Assembly (NCBI GenBank): GCA_930367215.1
Contig: OV884060.1
Coordinates: 97,364,151 to 97,428,150, forward strand
Origin: Pollenia angustigena
Taxonomy: Eukaryota; Arthropoda; Insecta; Diptera; Polleniidae
Length of the DNA stretch: 64,000 nucleotides
Direction of reading: 5' to 3'
Position numbers and translations under genes: made by a program. Positions 20,675 through 32,775 of this stretch are shown one piece after another. The notes under the pieces are model-generated. The model saw nothing but the letters and a program-made list of their open reading frames with translations, was not told the origin of the DNA and did no database searches. How positions within the stretch are numbered: the first letter of the stretch is position 1; the number at the start of each line of letters is the position of its first letter.

Positions 20675-23305
20675 TTAATGGGTAAGTGCTGCAGTGTCTC
20701 TTCTTCTTAAGCGAGAGTGGCCGCTATCATTTAAAATATTTCGTGCTAGTGGATTTGGGTGCAACTCTAGCCTTTTCAAATATTTTACCGCATACTTCGC
20801 AATAATAGTCCTTACCAGTGGCACATTGAGATCCTTGTGAATATTTGAGTTTTTAACATACCAAGGGGCAGCTGTAATTATTCGAAGAAGTTTATTTTGG
20901 CGCCTTTGAATTTTTTCGATATTTGAGGCCGAGGCAGTGCCCCATAGTTGAATACCGTAGCACCATATTGGCTTTAAAATAGCGTTGTAAAGTAGTAGTT
21001 TGCAGTCGAGACTAAGAACAGAATTTCTTCCAATAAGCCAGTTAATTTGAATTGCTTTTAGTTTCATTTGGGTTAATTTTGCTTCTATATGGCATTTCCA
21101 TGTTAAACGCCGATTTAGATGAATACCGAGATATTTGACATGCGATTGTTGAGGCACTAGTTGATTATTGATTTTAATAGGGGGACATGTTTCCCGACGC
21201 AAGGTAAATGTTATATGTACGCATTTTTGCTCATTGACCTTTATTCTCCATTGTTTAAACCATAGTTCTAGTTGAAATATATGATTCTGCAGGTATCGAG
21301 ATGCTTCACGACTGTTCTCGTGTACGCTTAGAAAAGCTGTATCATCAGCAAAAGTTGAGGTTAGGGTGTGATTGTTTGTTGGCATGTCCGAGGTATATAA
21401 GGTAAAAAAGTGGGCCCAGGATGCTTCCCTGAGGGACTCCAGCTTCAATTGGCTGAGGAGAACTTAGAAAATCGCCTTCTTTAATAATAAATTTTCGACC
21501 GACCAGGTAGCTTTCTAACAGCTTGTGTGTATTAACCGGTAGGTTTAGCTTCAATTTATGTAACAAGCCTACATGCCAGACTTTGTCAAAAGCTTGAGAA
21601 ACATCTATGAAAAGAGCGGAGCAATATTTTCTTTCTTCAAAGGCTTTTCTTATGGCGTTTACTATCCGATGGGTTTGTTCAATTGTGCTATGCTCTCTTC
21701 TGAAGCCGAATTGATGATTGGGTATTTACCCATTGTCATTTAAAATTGGGGTTAATTTTGACGCTAAGAGCTTCTCAAACAGCTTTGATATATTAGATAA
21801 TAAGCTAATAGGCCTATATGACTCAACTTTTGTGTGATCTTTTCCTGGCTTCGGTATCATCGTTATTAAGGAGACCTTCCATTCTTGAGGGTAGTATTCA
21901 AGTCGTAAAATAGCATTAAAAATATAAAGCATAATTTTCTTTGCTATGCGAGGTAGCTCCAAAAGCATTTTGTTTATCAATACCAGGTGCCTTCTTGGTG
22001 TTTAATTCACAAATAGCCCTTTCTATTTCCCTTATCTCAAATCTTAGGGGGATAGCTGCTCTAACATTAACAGGCGGCAACTCGTGCGCTGTATCGTCAG
22101 GTTTATTTTGGGTAAATACGTTTTTCAAATAATTTACAAACAGGTTTCCTTTTTCATTATCATTTCTTGCCCAACTTCCATTCAAGTTTCTTAATGGTGG
22201 TTTCGAGATAATTGGTCTTTTGAGGTTTCTAGCTGCCCGCCATAATGAGTAGCCTGATTGTGGAGTTGCATCCAAGTCCTTAAGATATTTTTCTACGGAA
22301 GCCGTTTTCTGAGTCTGCAGTAATTTTCTTAGCCTTTTTGTACAATCTTTTAATTCATTTTTAAGTTGAGGGGATCTTTGCAATTGCCATTCTCTTCGCA
22401 CTCTCCTTTTTTCATTCAAGAGGCGCTCGACATCTGCAAAATATATTTTGTTATAATTGGTTTTTTTGAGGGTTGAGGTTAAGATAACTGTCAAAATTGA
22501 CAATACAGAGATCCACATTTTCCGGTGTGCTAAGCGGAATATTTTCTGTGCAATGGGTACTGAGATATTTTTTATATTTTAACCAGTTTATTTGTGTAGC
22601 TGTTGTCGCTATATAACCAGAGGGAGATACGATTCTATTGGTGTTTGTTATAGTAACTATTGTAGGTGTGTGATCAGAGGATAATTCTAACGAAGGTTCA
22701 ACCTGAATCGTTTCTGTGGAGATGTTTTTAACCACTCCGAAATCGATGACATCTGGAATTTTTTGCGGATCAGCAGGCCAATATGTTGGTTGTCCGCTCG
22801 CGACGACATTTAAATTCATTTTAGAGATTGTATTATACAAAACACGACCCTTTGGTGTTATTAGTCGTGAACCCCAGAAGGTATGTTTAGCGTTATAATC
22901 GCCAGCAGCCAGGAAACAGGGCCCCAATGACTTATAATATTTATAATATTGGCTTTCTGATATTGCAAATCTAGGTGGTGAGTATAAGGATGAGATTACT
23001 ATGTTTCGATTCAGCTCTTTAACACAAATGTTCGTTGCTTGGAGATAATCTTCACGATGATCACACATCAGGTAGTGTTTGATTCGGGTTTTTATCAAAA
23101 TGGCAGAACCTCCACAAGCTCTATCTCGAGGGTCCTTGGTATCATATAGCGTATAACCATTGATTTTAAACGTATTTCTTGAGGTCAAATGAGTTTCAGA
23201 AACCATCATGACATCAATTTGTTTATTTTTAAGAAAGTATTCTAATTCATTTTTATGTTGGCGGATGCCGTTTGCGTTCCAAAAACAAAATTTTAAACAG
23301 TTCAT
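20675..23305 (-). pseudogene. LINE B ORF2 (endonuclease plus reverse transcriptase), frameshifted
   Basis: The start ATG (23305-23303) overlaps the ORF1 stop as ATGA. The first 284 codons (to about 22451) are open and contain WNANG, SETH, GDYNAKH and SSDHTP of the APE endonuclease. Frameshifts then break the rest into pieces at about 22518-21916, 21980-21726, 21566-21345 and 21448-20675. Reverse-transcriptase motifs SYRPISLLS, GVPQGSILGP and FADDTAF remain readable, and KYLGIHLNRRLTW follows. Codon 'PQSGYSLWR' retains Tyr where copies A and D have a stop. Not functional as it stands. Confidence 0.9.
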
Positions 23306-24819
23306 GGTTTGTTAAGTACAGCTTGCAATAACATCGATTGCATTCTAAGGATCTCCTGCATCATATTACCCATTGTGTTTGTAAAATAATTTACTGTTTG
23401 CACTAAAGTTTCCATGGTTTTTTCTAGACGACTTAAATTAGAAACTGGAGTTTCATCATTACTTGGCGAAGCACCTTGCATTGGCACATGGTTTGATTTT
23501 AGGACGTTAGCATAAGAGGTTCTGTTATTACTAGGCTGCGGAGCCTGAGTGTCATTAGTGTTTACTTGATTTGGTACCTGCATTTGAGGGGGATTAGTTT
23601 TCGGTCCAGCCGACTGCTTGACGATAGTATATACAGGACATCCTCTATAATTGGCAGTGTGATTGCCGCCACAGTTGCTACATTTTTTTACATTGGGGTA
23701 ATTTTTAGACTTATCGCACTGGACTGTACCATGTAATTCACCACATACTACGCAAACAGGGGGTAAATAGCAGTAGGCCTTAGTATGGCCAAATTCTTGG
23801 CAGTTGAGAAATTGAACGGGACCATTTCTTTTGTGCGGCTCCTCTATAGTTATTCTTCTGTAGAGAATATATTTTAAATTGTAAATAGGATGCGTTTCAT
23901 TTTTTTTAAGCTTAACGTCGCCAGTTTCTAGCTCCACTCGAAATAGTGGTTGTGGATTTTTTTCCCTATTTTTGATATTTGTAACGTTTTTTATTTTAAA
24001 GCCTTTCTCTTCCAAAAAGGTTTTAATTTCTGCAGGGTCCACGCTCGAGTCTATGCCCTTGATCACTACCTGAAGGCCTTTGCTGCTCTTCAGCTGATAT
24101 GTATAAAAGCTTTTTTTAAGGGATTCAAATTGGTTTGTTAGTTTGCGAAAATCATTCTCATGATTAACCTGTATTTTTGTCTCGTTAATATTACCACGCT
24201 TGATTGCCGCTACGTAAAAAGAATTTTCACCTATTACCGAGATCACGCTCTTTATTAACTCACTTAAGTTTTGCTCCCTAAGATATATTGGGGGTGGCTT
24301 AGAAGATTTTATGACGTTTGGTGCCTCTGGGGATTCGTCCTCAAGAATTGCAAAACGGTTTTGTGAATTTATTCTATCAAAAGATGTTACTTTTGAGGCC
24401 GAAGCAACTGCTGAAGAGGTAGGGCTGCGACCCCGTTTAGGCACTGTTAAATACCTGTCCATACAAACTTGTATTTGAGGCTTTTGACAATTTTTCACTA
24501 AAGGGTTCTCCATTGCGTCTGTATTTGAGTTTATGGTATCATTTCTTACTAAGATTGTTTTTTCCGCCGCGGTAATACTTGCGGACGCTACAACACTTGT
24601 CCCCAAAGACAGATTAATATTTTTTAATGTATCACTATCCACCGTTTTTGTGAACACCGAGGGTGAAAGGGAACGTGTTCGATTAATAGGCTTAGCCGTT
24701 AGATAGTTAATATTGTTTTGTTTTGTTTTATTTATTTCAGCATTATTTTCGTTTGCCTGAACGGTCACATAAACATTTCTTTCATTTTGCCTTAGCGTTG
24801 TTTCACTGTTCTTACTCAT
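23302..24819 (-). CDS. LINE B ORF1: Gag-like nucleic-acid-binding protein, intact
   Basis: An uninterrupted 505-codon ORF, the only full-length one in the window. Residues 1-130 are polar and probably disordered. Residues about 190-330 match the PRE_C2HC-type region of insect jockey/X-element Gag proteins (FYTYQLKSSKGLQVVIKG onward). Three zinc knuckles follow. The first has Phe337 where the other copies have its first Cys (FLNCQEFGH), the second is C356-C359-H363-C368, and the third is C380-C383-H387-C394. Residues 460-502 form a methionine-rich, heptad-like helix suited to oligomerisation. The expected role is binding element RNA to form RNPs. The start ATG at 24819 agrees with copies A, C and D. 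The lost Cys suggests weakened RNA binding despite the open frame. Confidence 0.88.
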   Translation of the reverse strand: MSKNSETTLRQNERNVYVTVQANENNAEINKTKQNNINYLTAKPINRTRSLSPSVFTKTVDSDTLKNINLSLGTSVVASASITAAEKTILVRNDTINSNTDAMENPLVKNCQKPQIQVCMDRYLTVPKRGRSPTSSAVASASKVTSFDRINSQNRFAILEDESPEAPNVIKSSKPPPIYLREQNLSELIKSVISVIGENSFYVAAIKRGNINETKIQVNHENDFRKLTNQFESLKKSFYTYQLKSSKGLQVVIKGIDSSVDPAEIKTFLEEKGFKIKNVTNIKNREKNPQPLFRVELETGDVKLKKNETHPIYNLKYILYRRITIEEPHKRNGPVQFLNCQEFGHTKAYCYLPPVCVVCGELHGTVQCDKSKNYPNVKKCSNCGGNHTANYRGCPVYTIVKQSAGPKTNPPQMQVPNQVNTNDTQAPQPSNNRTSYANVLKSNHVPMQGASPSNDETPVSNLSRLEKTMETLVQTVNYFTNTMGNMMQEILRMQSMLLQAVLNKP

Positions 24820-25142
24820 GCAAAGAGTTGTTTTTGTTTTTCACCGTTTGCTGTGCTTTAAATATTTGTATTATTTATTGTTTTTACAACAACACCAAAA
24901 AAAAAATGTTTTTGTTGAGAGTATGTATGCATACACATGTATGAACATTCATACGAATGTATATATTTTTACTATTTTTCTTTATTTAATTTTATCGTTT
25001 GGGTTGTTCACTATTATGTTAAATAATTTAAATAACAAAATATATAATTTATTTTTAAGCGTCCATTCGCTGCGTATATTACAAAATCAAATATGATTAA
25101 TTAATAGTTCAAAACGTATGCGGGGTTAAAAATACACGTCTG

Positions 25143-26389
25143 TTATTTTTAATAATAACAGTTTTTTTTAATAAATAAAAATGTTAATGAGTAAGATATA
25201 GTCCTCGTATGTTTTCAAAGGTTTTGCGGTAAAAATTTAAAATCTCTTTAGGATAGATAATAGTCCACAAGCATTAAAATAAGTATATATGCAAATCTGA
25301 AAAACATGTGTTATTTTAAAAGTGTAAAGCGTTCTTTTCTTATCATGATCCCTTTAGAATTAAAAAAAATGCTACATGTTCAACACTCATTTTAATTATA
25401 ATAAACAGGGCAGGTTTTTATTATATTTTGTTTGAAAAATAAGCATTTGCACATTCCCATATATATATATGGTTTGCATAAATTTTTTTAGCAAAAGAAT
25501 TGGTTATGTATAACTTATTAGAAATTAATCGATACTCTTTCTTTCATATGGGCATTTCCATCACGTCGAACGTGACCGTCGTTCACACTTAAAGTGAAAA
25601 ATAAGTTAAAATAAAACAGATTTTTATTTTGACAATGGATTAAACTTATAGCTGTTAATTATCCCTATAACTATTAGTGCTTTTGTTCATTTTGATCATT
25701 TTTTTCGTTTTCAAGACAATTGCAAAACAGCAAGGCATTCGCAAGATTTTTTGAGCAAAATAAGATTTAAAGATTTTTTTTCCCAAATTAATTTTTTTTT
25801 TTTTTAGATTTGTACAACATACATAATTTTCTTTTACAGTTTTTTTCCCAAAATTTATACATCTCTAACCCTGCGGCCACACGTTCAAGTTGTTCTTGAT
25901 AGTCTTTTACATATACTGCTTGTCAAAATTTACATAAATTGAAAGCTGTGAATATAATATAAGAATTTATTTACTTTCAATGAAACTTCTTTATATAGAT
26001 GGACTTTTTTACATTCTTATTTATTAGAAATAAAGTGCATTTAAAATGTATTTTTTTGGAAAATATAACTAAAACACAATTTTAAACCTACAATTTAATT
26101 GTGTATACATACCGCAATTACATATTATAATTTAAATATGTAGTTTCCATAATAAAAAACAGTTTCTTTTAAAAAATTAATAATTTTTACTTTTTTGCCT
26201 TTGTTATAAAAAATTTCAAGATTTTTCTCTTCAAAATAAGATTTTTTTTCGCCAAAAGAAGATTTTCCTTCCAAATCTTCTGGCAACGCTGTTCGCAAGT
26301 GAAAAAAACAGAAGTGGTTGTCGCGACCTTTAATTTAAGCGCCGATTTCAGCGAAACCTGAGACAATATTTTAATGCGACAAACTTTAG
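25143..26389. other. AT-rich spacer
   Basis: Low-complexity AT-rich sequence with T runs and a short TATATA stretch near 25460. No gene or clear repeat was recognised. Confidence 0.4.
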
Positions 26390-26820
26390 AATCCCAATAA
26401 AAAATTTTATCATATTGCGAAGCACTAATGGTACATTTAAAAAAATAAGCGCAGAATTATGCGCTACGCAATAAGACATACAGAAATGCAGTAAAGTAAG
26501 TGATAAAACTCTCAACAACTTTTATAAAAAAAAATAAAATTTCAAGTGCTACGGCATTCCCTTACTAAGAAGCAGGTTTGTAAGGGAAAATACTAAAAAA
26601 TAACTGTATCAAAACATCCAGTGTGTAAAGCTGATCGTTACATCCAACATTTTTTTATGCGCTGAATAATGCGCTTCATGTGTCAAAAATGTATTGCTTC
26701 AAAGTGGGAACTCGCCATATAAAATTCATGTCTTCCGTATGCGCAATGGTAAGCGCAACTCTTATGTTTCTCCCTTACAAACCTGCTTCGTTGGAAGCTC
26801 CATTTTTTATTGGGATGTTA
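26390..26820. mobile_element. inverted-repeat element, TCCCAATAAAAAA ends
   Basis: TCCCAATAAAAAATTTT at about 26391 mirrors ATTTTTTATTGGGA at about 26803. Internally AAGCAGGTTTGTAAGGGA (about 26569) is mirrored by TCCCTTACAAACCTGCTTC (about 26776). There is no ORF and the family is unknown. Confidence 0.55.
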
Positions 26821-26922
26821 TAAACTAATTTATTTATTTATTAATATCAATACAAGGAAAGCCTCCAGGGCCAATTATTTATGTATTGTTGATAAATAAC
26901 AAAGTTCACGAGTATACCACTA

Positions 26923-27075
26923 ATGCTGGGTACACACAGTGCAACCTACATGGAAACTGTTTCAATGCAACCTCAAAATATCAAAGCGTTTTGATGTGTA
27001 TGCAATCTGAAATGAATGATAATGAATTTAATTCACTGGATTGCGTAAACGTGTTGCATAGTGTGTACCCAGCAT
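26923..27075. mobile_element. 153-bp MITE, ATGCTGGGTACACAC ends
   Basis: ATGCTGGGTACACACAGTGCAAC and its near-complement GTTGCATAGTGTGTACCCAGCAT form inverted termini of about 23 bp. TA flanks both sides (26921-26922 and 27076-27077). A small open frame crossing it is incidental. Confidence 0.75.
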
Positions 27076-27239
27076 TAGAACTAAAAACTTAAGATAATAT
27101 AGCAAGTTAGCTGTTATATACAAGTGACCCCCCAGCCATATGAACATTGGAATATTGAAATAAAAGTAAAAAAAAATGAAAACTAAAAATTTAGACAGTG
27201 GCAAGAAACAGAAGAAAAAAACCGTTAAGTGCAAATATA

Positions 27240-27683
27240 TTAGGTTGTAATTCCATTAAAGTACTCAATAATTCTACGCTTAAATGTTAATAATGAATAC
27301 GAAAAAAGTTTAAGACTATTAGGTAGGACATTCCAAACTCGATAGACACGCACTACGAAAGAGCGGTCAGATATCGAAAGATGTCTTAACGGCACATCAA
27401 TCTGAATATTACGTGTGGAGTTGATAAAAGAAAATTTATTCACTAAAATTTCTGGTTGCTGCGTTTTCATAATTTTGTAAAAATTAAGTAAAATACGTAA
27501 TTTCAGATAATCATTAAAACTACATTTTAAAAATTGTGGAACAAGTTCCCTAGTACGCTCATGCTGATTAACTTTTACACCAAAAACAAAACGAACAACC
27601 TTTCTTATAATTCCACTAAGTATATCCACATTGTATAACCAAGAACCTGAAAAAACTTCATGGCCATAATTAAACTGAGACAT
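27240..27683 (-). pseudogene. C-terminal fragment of a second LINE family's ORF2
   Basis: An open stretch of 147 codons with the arrangement typical of the extreme C-terminus of non-LTR reverse transcriptases: a hydrophobic N-terminal part around IIRKVVRFVFGVK, then RHLSISDRSFVVRVYRVWN, LPNSLK and FKRRIIEYF. It bears no similarity to the C-terminus of LINE copies A-D (RDTAAL), so it is a 5'-truncated remnant of another family such as CR1- or LOA-like; the clade is not determined. No upstream polymerase motif is present, so it is not functional. Confidence 0.5.
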
Positions 27684-28129
27684 AATTAGGGAATGAGCTT
27701 ATCGGTATCTTACATGTCTAGGTGTATACGGTTTTAGGAAGTATAAATTTTCTCTTAAATTCTAATTTCTCTTAAAAATGGTTTTGATTTTTTCCATAAA
27801 TGATTTATACTTTTTAGTTTTTTTTTAGCTAGTTTTAATCACTGTCGCATGTTAAAGCTTAGTTAAAAAATTTTTAAATGAACAAAAGTCCTCAATGTAC
27901 TAAGTTCACCCTGTGGCCGAATTTCGACCACTTGACAGTTACTGTGAAAATAATTCTTTACACTAATATACTATGTACGTATTTTTGTATATGTAAAGGT
28001 AATTCTTTCTTCAAATTAGGGCTACTAAAATTAACGGAAAAATAACAAATTGCTTTCCATATACATATGGATTTATTCGTTACTTTTATTTCGCTATAAA
28101 ATCATAAAAATTTTAATTTATCAAAAATT
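27684..28129. other. AT-rich spacer
   Basis: No gene or repeat recognised between the truncated LINE fragment and LINE copy C. Confidence 0.4.
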
Positions 28130-28299
28130 ATTTTTTTTTTTTTTTTGTCATTATTTTTTATTGAATCTTCATATATTAAATATGAACTAACAATAATTAA
28201 TCAAATCTTAACCTAATACGTTATTTTATCTCCTGCCAGTGCCAGACAAAATTTTCTTCATCACGGGTTATGTTCACTTTTATAGGTGTTTATCGCTCA

Positions 28300-30923
28300 T
28301 CTAATTGGGTAAGTGCTGCAGTGTCTCTTCTTCTTAAGCGAGTGTGGCCGCCATGATTTAAAATATTTCGAGCTAGTGGATTTGGGTGTTGTTCAAGCCT
28401 TTTTAAATATTTTATTGCATATTTTTTAATCATAGATTTCACTAATGGCACATTGAGATCCTTATGAATGTTTGAGTTTTTAACATACCAGGGAGCGGCT
28501 GTGATTATTCGAAGAGGCCGAGGCAGTGCCCCATAGTTGAATACCGTAGCACCAGATAGGCTTTAAGATAGAGTTGTAAAGTAGAAGCTTGCAATCGAGA
28601 CTAAGGACAGAATTTCTTCCAATAAGCCAATGAATTTGAATGGCTTTTAGTTTAATTTGAGTTAATTTTGCCTCTATATGGCATTTCCAGGTTAATCGCC
28701 GATCCAGATGTATACCGAGATATTTAACATGCGAATGTTGAGGAATTATTTGATTATTGATTGTAATAGGGGGGCAAGATTCCCGGCGCAAAGTGAATGT
28801 TATATGTACACATTTTTGCTCATTGACCATTATCCTCCATTGTCTTAACCATATTTCTAGTTGAAATATATGATGCTGTAAGTAACGCGTTGCTTCATAA
28901 CGATTTTCGTGGACGCTTAGAAAAGCTGTATCGTCTGCAAATGTTGAAGTTTGTGTGTAGTTGCTTGTTGGCATGTCCGAAGTATAAATTAAGTATAATA
29001 GGTGGCCCAGGATGCTGCCTTGTGGGACTCCAGCGGCAATGGGCTGAGGTGAACTTAAGAAATTTCCTTCTTTAATAATAAGTTGACGACCGACTAAGTA
29101 GCTTTCTAGCAGCTTGTGTGTGTTTGCTGGTAAATTTTGCTTCAATTTGTGTAATAAGCCTTCATGCCAGACTTTGTCAAAAGCTTGCGAAACATCGATG
29201 AAGAGTGCTGAGCAATATTTCTTTTCTTCAAATGCTTTTCTTATGACATTTACTATTCGATGAGTCTGCTCGATTGTGCTGTGTTTTCTTCTAAATCCGA
29301 ACTGATGGTTTGGAATACATCTATTTTCACTTAAAATTGGTGTTAATTTTGAAACTAATAATTTCTCAAACAGCTTTGACACATTTGATAATAAGCTAAA
29401 AGGTCTATAAGACTCAACTTTTGTATGATCTTTACCTGGCTTTGGTATCATGGTAACTAAGGAAACCTTCCATTTTGCAGGATAGTATTCAAGGCGTAAA
29501 ATAGCATTAAAAATAAAAGAATAATTTTCTTTGCTATGCGAGGTAGCTCCAAAAGCATTTTATTACTGATTTTATCAATACCAGGTGCCTTCTTAGTGTT
29601 TAAGTCACAAATAGCCTTTTCGATTTCTCTTATCTCAAATCTGAGGGGAATAGCTGATCTAGCATCAACAGGTGGTAACTCGACCGCAATATTGTGAGAT
29701 ATATTTGGTGTAAATACGTTTTTCAAATGATTTACAAACAGGTTTCCTTTTTCATTATCATTTCTTGCCCAACTACCATTCAAGTTTCTTAATGGTGGCT
29801 TAGATATAACTGGCCTTTTTAGATTTCTAGCTGCACGCCATAATGAGTAGTCAGATTGTGGAGTTGCATCAAGTTCCTTAAGATACTTTTCTAGAGAAGC
29901 CGTTTTCTGATTATGTAGCAACTTTCTTAGCCTTTTTGTGCATTCTTTTAATAAAATCTTAAGTTGCGGGGATCTGTAAAGTTGCCACTCTCTTCGAACT
30001 CTCCTTTTTTCAGTCAAGAGCCGCTCGACATCTGAAGAACATATTTTATTATTTTTAATTTTTTTGGGGGTAACGCTGGAGTGTTGAACAGCTAGTTTAA
30101 GATAACTGTCAAAGTTAACAAGAGAGAGATCCACATTCTCCGGTGTACTAAGCGGAATATTTTCTGTGCAATGGGCACTGAGAAATTTTTTATATTTTAA
30201 CCAATTTATTTGTGTGGCTGGCGTCGCTAAGTAACATGACGGAAATACAATTCTATTTGGGTTCGATATAGTAACAATTGTAGGTGTGTGGTCGGATGAT
30301 AATTCTAAGGAAGCTTCAACATGAATCGTTTCTGTGGGGATGTTTTTAACCACGCCAAAGTCGATAACATCTGGAATTTTTTGCTGATCAGTAGGCCAAT
30401 ATGTTGGTTGCCCGCTCGCGACCACATTTAAACCCATTTTAGAGAGTGTGTTAAACAAAACACGACCTTTTGGTGTTATAAGTCGTGACCCCCAGAAGGT
30501 ATGTTTAGCGTTATAATCGCCAGCGGCCAGAAAACAGGGTCCTAATGATTTATAATATTTATAATATTGGCCTTCTGATATGGAAAATCTAGGTGGAGAG
30601 TATAAAGAAGAAATTACTATGTTTCGATTTAGCTCCTCAACACAAATAGTCGTTGCTTGCAGATAGTCTTCACGGTGATCACACATAATGTAGTGTTTGA
30701 CTCGAGTTTTTATTAAGATGGCAGAACCTCCACAAGCTCTATCTCGAGGGTCCTTGGTATCATATAGTATATAACCATTGATTTTAAACGTATTTCTTGA
30801 GGTCAAATGAGTTTCAGAAATCATCATGACATCAATTTGTTTATTTTTAAGAAAGTATTCTAATTCATTTTTATGTTGGCGGATGCCGTTTGCGTTCCAA
30901 AAACAAATTTTTAAACAGTTCAT
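28300..30923 (-). pseudogene. LINE C ORF2, two main lesions
   Basis: The start ATG (30923-30921) overlaps the ORF1 stop as ATGA. Codons 1-488 are open and include the complete endonuclease (WNANG, SETH, GDYNAKH, SSDHTP) and the linker into the reverse transcriptase (TKKAPGIDKI). A frameshift near 29500 follows. A 323-codon stretch (29451-28480) then carries SYRPFSLLS, FIDVSQAFDKVW, GVPQGSILGH and FADDTAF. A 38-bp deletion near 28515, relative to copy B, removes the IEKIQRRQNK region and shifts the frame. The last part to about 28300 is readable in another frame. GVPQGSILG is followed by H where the other copies have P. Confidence 0.9.
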
Positions 30924-32436
30924 GGTTTGTTAAGTACAGCTTGCAATAACATCGATTGCATTCTAAGCATTTCCTGCATCATATTACCCATTGTGTTCGT
31001 AAAATTATTTACTGTTTGCACTAATGTTTCCATGGTTATTTCTAAACGACTTAAATTAGAAACCGGAGTTTCATCATTACTTGGCGAGGCACCTTGCATT
31101 GGCTGATGGTTTGATTTTAGGACGTTAGCGTAAGAGGTTCTGTTATTACTAGGCTGGGGGCTTGAATTGCATTTGTGTTTACCTGATTTGCAACCTGCAT
31201 TTGAGGGGTATTTGTTTTCGGTCCAACCGTCTGCTTGACAATATTATATACTGGGCATCCTCTATAATTGGCAGTGTGATTACCGCCACAGTTGCTACAT
31301 TTTTTTACGTTGGGGTCGGTTTTAGACTTATCGCAAGAAACTGTACCGTGTAGTTCACCACATACTACGCAGACAGGGGGTAAGTAGCAGTATGCCTTGG
31401 TATGGCCAAATTCTTGGCAGTTTAAGCACTGAACAGGTCCATTTTTTTTGTGCGGCTCTTCTATAGTTATTCTTCTGTAGAGAATATATTTTAAATTGTA
31501 AATAGGATGTGTTTCGTTTTTTTTAAGTTTTACGTCGCCGGGTTCAAACTCCACTCGAAAAAGTGGTTGGGGAATTTTTTCTCTATTTTTAATATTTACT
31601 ACATGTTTTACCTTGAAGCCTTTTTCTTCTAGGAATGTTTTAACCTCTTCTGGGTCCACACATGAGTCAATACCCTTAATCACTACCTGTAGACCTTTAC
31701 TGCTTTTCAGTTGGTAGGTATAAAAGTTTTTTTTAAGCGTTTCGAAGTTGTTTACTATTTTGCGAAAATCATTCTCATTATTGACTTGTATTTTTGTCTC
31801 GTTTATACTTCCACGCTTTATAGCCGCTACGTAAAACGAATTTTCACCTATCACCGATATCAAACTCTTTATGAGCTCATTTGAATTTTGCTCCCTTAGA
31901 TATATCGGGGGAGGCTTGGATGGTTTAATGACGTTTGGTGCTTCAGAGGATTCATCCTCCAGAATTGCAAAACGATTTTGAGTATTTATTTTATCAAAAG
32001 ATGGTACTTTTGAGGCCGAAGCAACTGCTGCAGAGGTAGGGCTGCGTCCCCGTTTAAGCACTGTTATGTACCTGTCCATACCAACTTGTACTGTAGGCTT
32101 TTGACAACTTCTTACAGGGGGGTTTTCCATTGCATTTGTGTTTGAGTTCATGGTATCATTTCCCACTAAATTTGTTTTTGACGTCACGGCAATACTTGCT
32201 GGCCTGGCAACACTTGTCACCAAATCTTGTTGTAGTTTTTTTAATGAGTTACTATCCACCGTTTGTGTAAATACCGAGGGTGAGAGGGAACGTGTTCGAG
32301 TAATTGGCTTAGCCGTTAGGTAGTTAATATTGTTTTGTTTTGTTTTATTTATTTCTGCATTATTTTCATTTGCATTAACTAAAACGTAAACGTTTCTTTC
32401 ATTTTGTCTTAGTGTTGTTTCTCTGTTTGTACTCAT
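30920..32436 (-). pseudogene. LINE C ORF1, single frameshift near its 3' end
   Basis: Codons 1-439 are open from ATG 32436 and include the PRE_C2HC-like region and all three zinc knuckles intact (CLNCQEFGHTKAYC, CVVCGELHGTVSC, CSNCGGNHTANYRGC). A 1-nt deletion in a C run near 31160 shifts the frame and ends the product early. The remaining sequence to 30920 encodes the coiled-coil-like C-terminus in another frame. Because only that tail is affected, this is otherwise the best-preserved knuckle set in the window. Confidence 0.9.
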
Positions 32437-32775
32437 GCAAAGAGTTGTTTTTGTTTTTCACCGTTTTGCTTTGCTTTAATATTTTTATTATTTATTGTAT
32501 TTTACAACAACAAAAGAAAAAAACCAGAATTTAAATGTTTTGTTCAGAATATGTATACACATGTATGAACATTCATACGTACATACATATAAATTTTTAC
32601 TGTTTTATTTAATTTAATTTTATCGTTTTAAATTGTTCACTATTATGTTAAGTAATTTAAATAACAAAATATATTATTTTTTTTTTTTTAAGCGTCCATT
32701 CGCTGCTTATATTTATGTATTACAAAATCAAATGTGATTAATTAATAGTTCAAATCGTATGCGGGGCTAAAAATA

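Larger units (their letters stand above)
20494..25142 (-). mobile_element. jockey-clade LINE, copy B
   Basis: Minus-strand copy. The poly(A) tail appears as a T run at about 20495-20519, and the 5' end at 25142 begins with CAGACGTG, about 26 nt short of the start of copy A. A possible 9-10 bp target duplication TTATTTT(T)AA (20485-20493 and 25143-25152) has a 1-nt difference. ORF1 is fully open; ORF2 has several frameshifts. It is the most diverged of the four copies at the protein level (for example PINRTRS, KNINLSLGTSVV in ORF1), so it may represent another subfamily. Confidence 0.93.
28130..32775 (-). mobile_element. jockey-clade LINE, copy C
   Basis: Minus-strand copy. The T run at about 28130-28146 is the poly(A) tail, and the 5' end near 32775 is missing about 35-40 nt relative to copy D. 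Both ORFs are nearly complete with few lesions, making it the copy closest to coding capacity for ORF2. The target duplication could not be resolved because both flanks are A/T runs. Confidence 0.93.

Noticed and set aside
26886..27092. 68-codon frame
   Set aside because: Most of it is the 153-bp MITE at 26923-27075.
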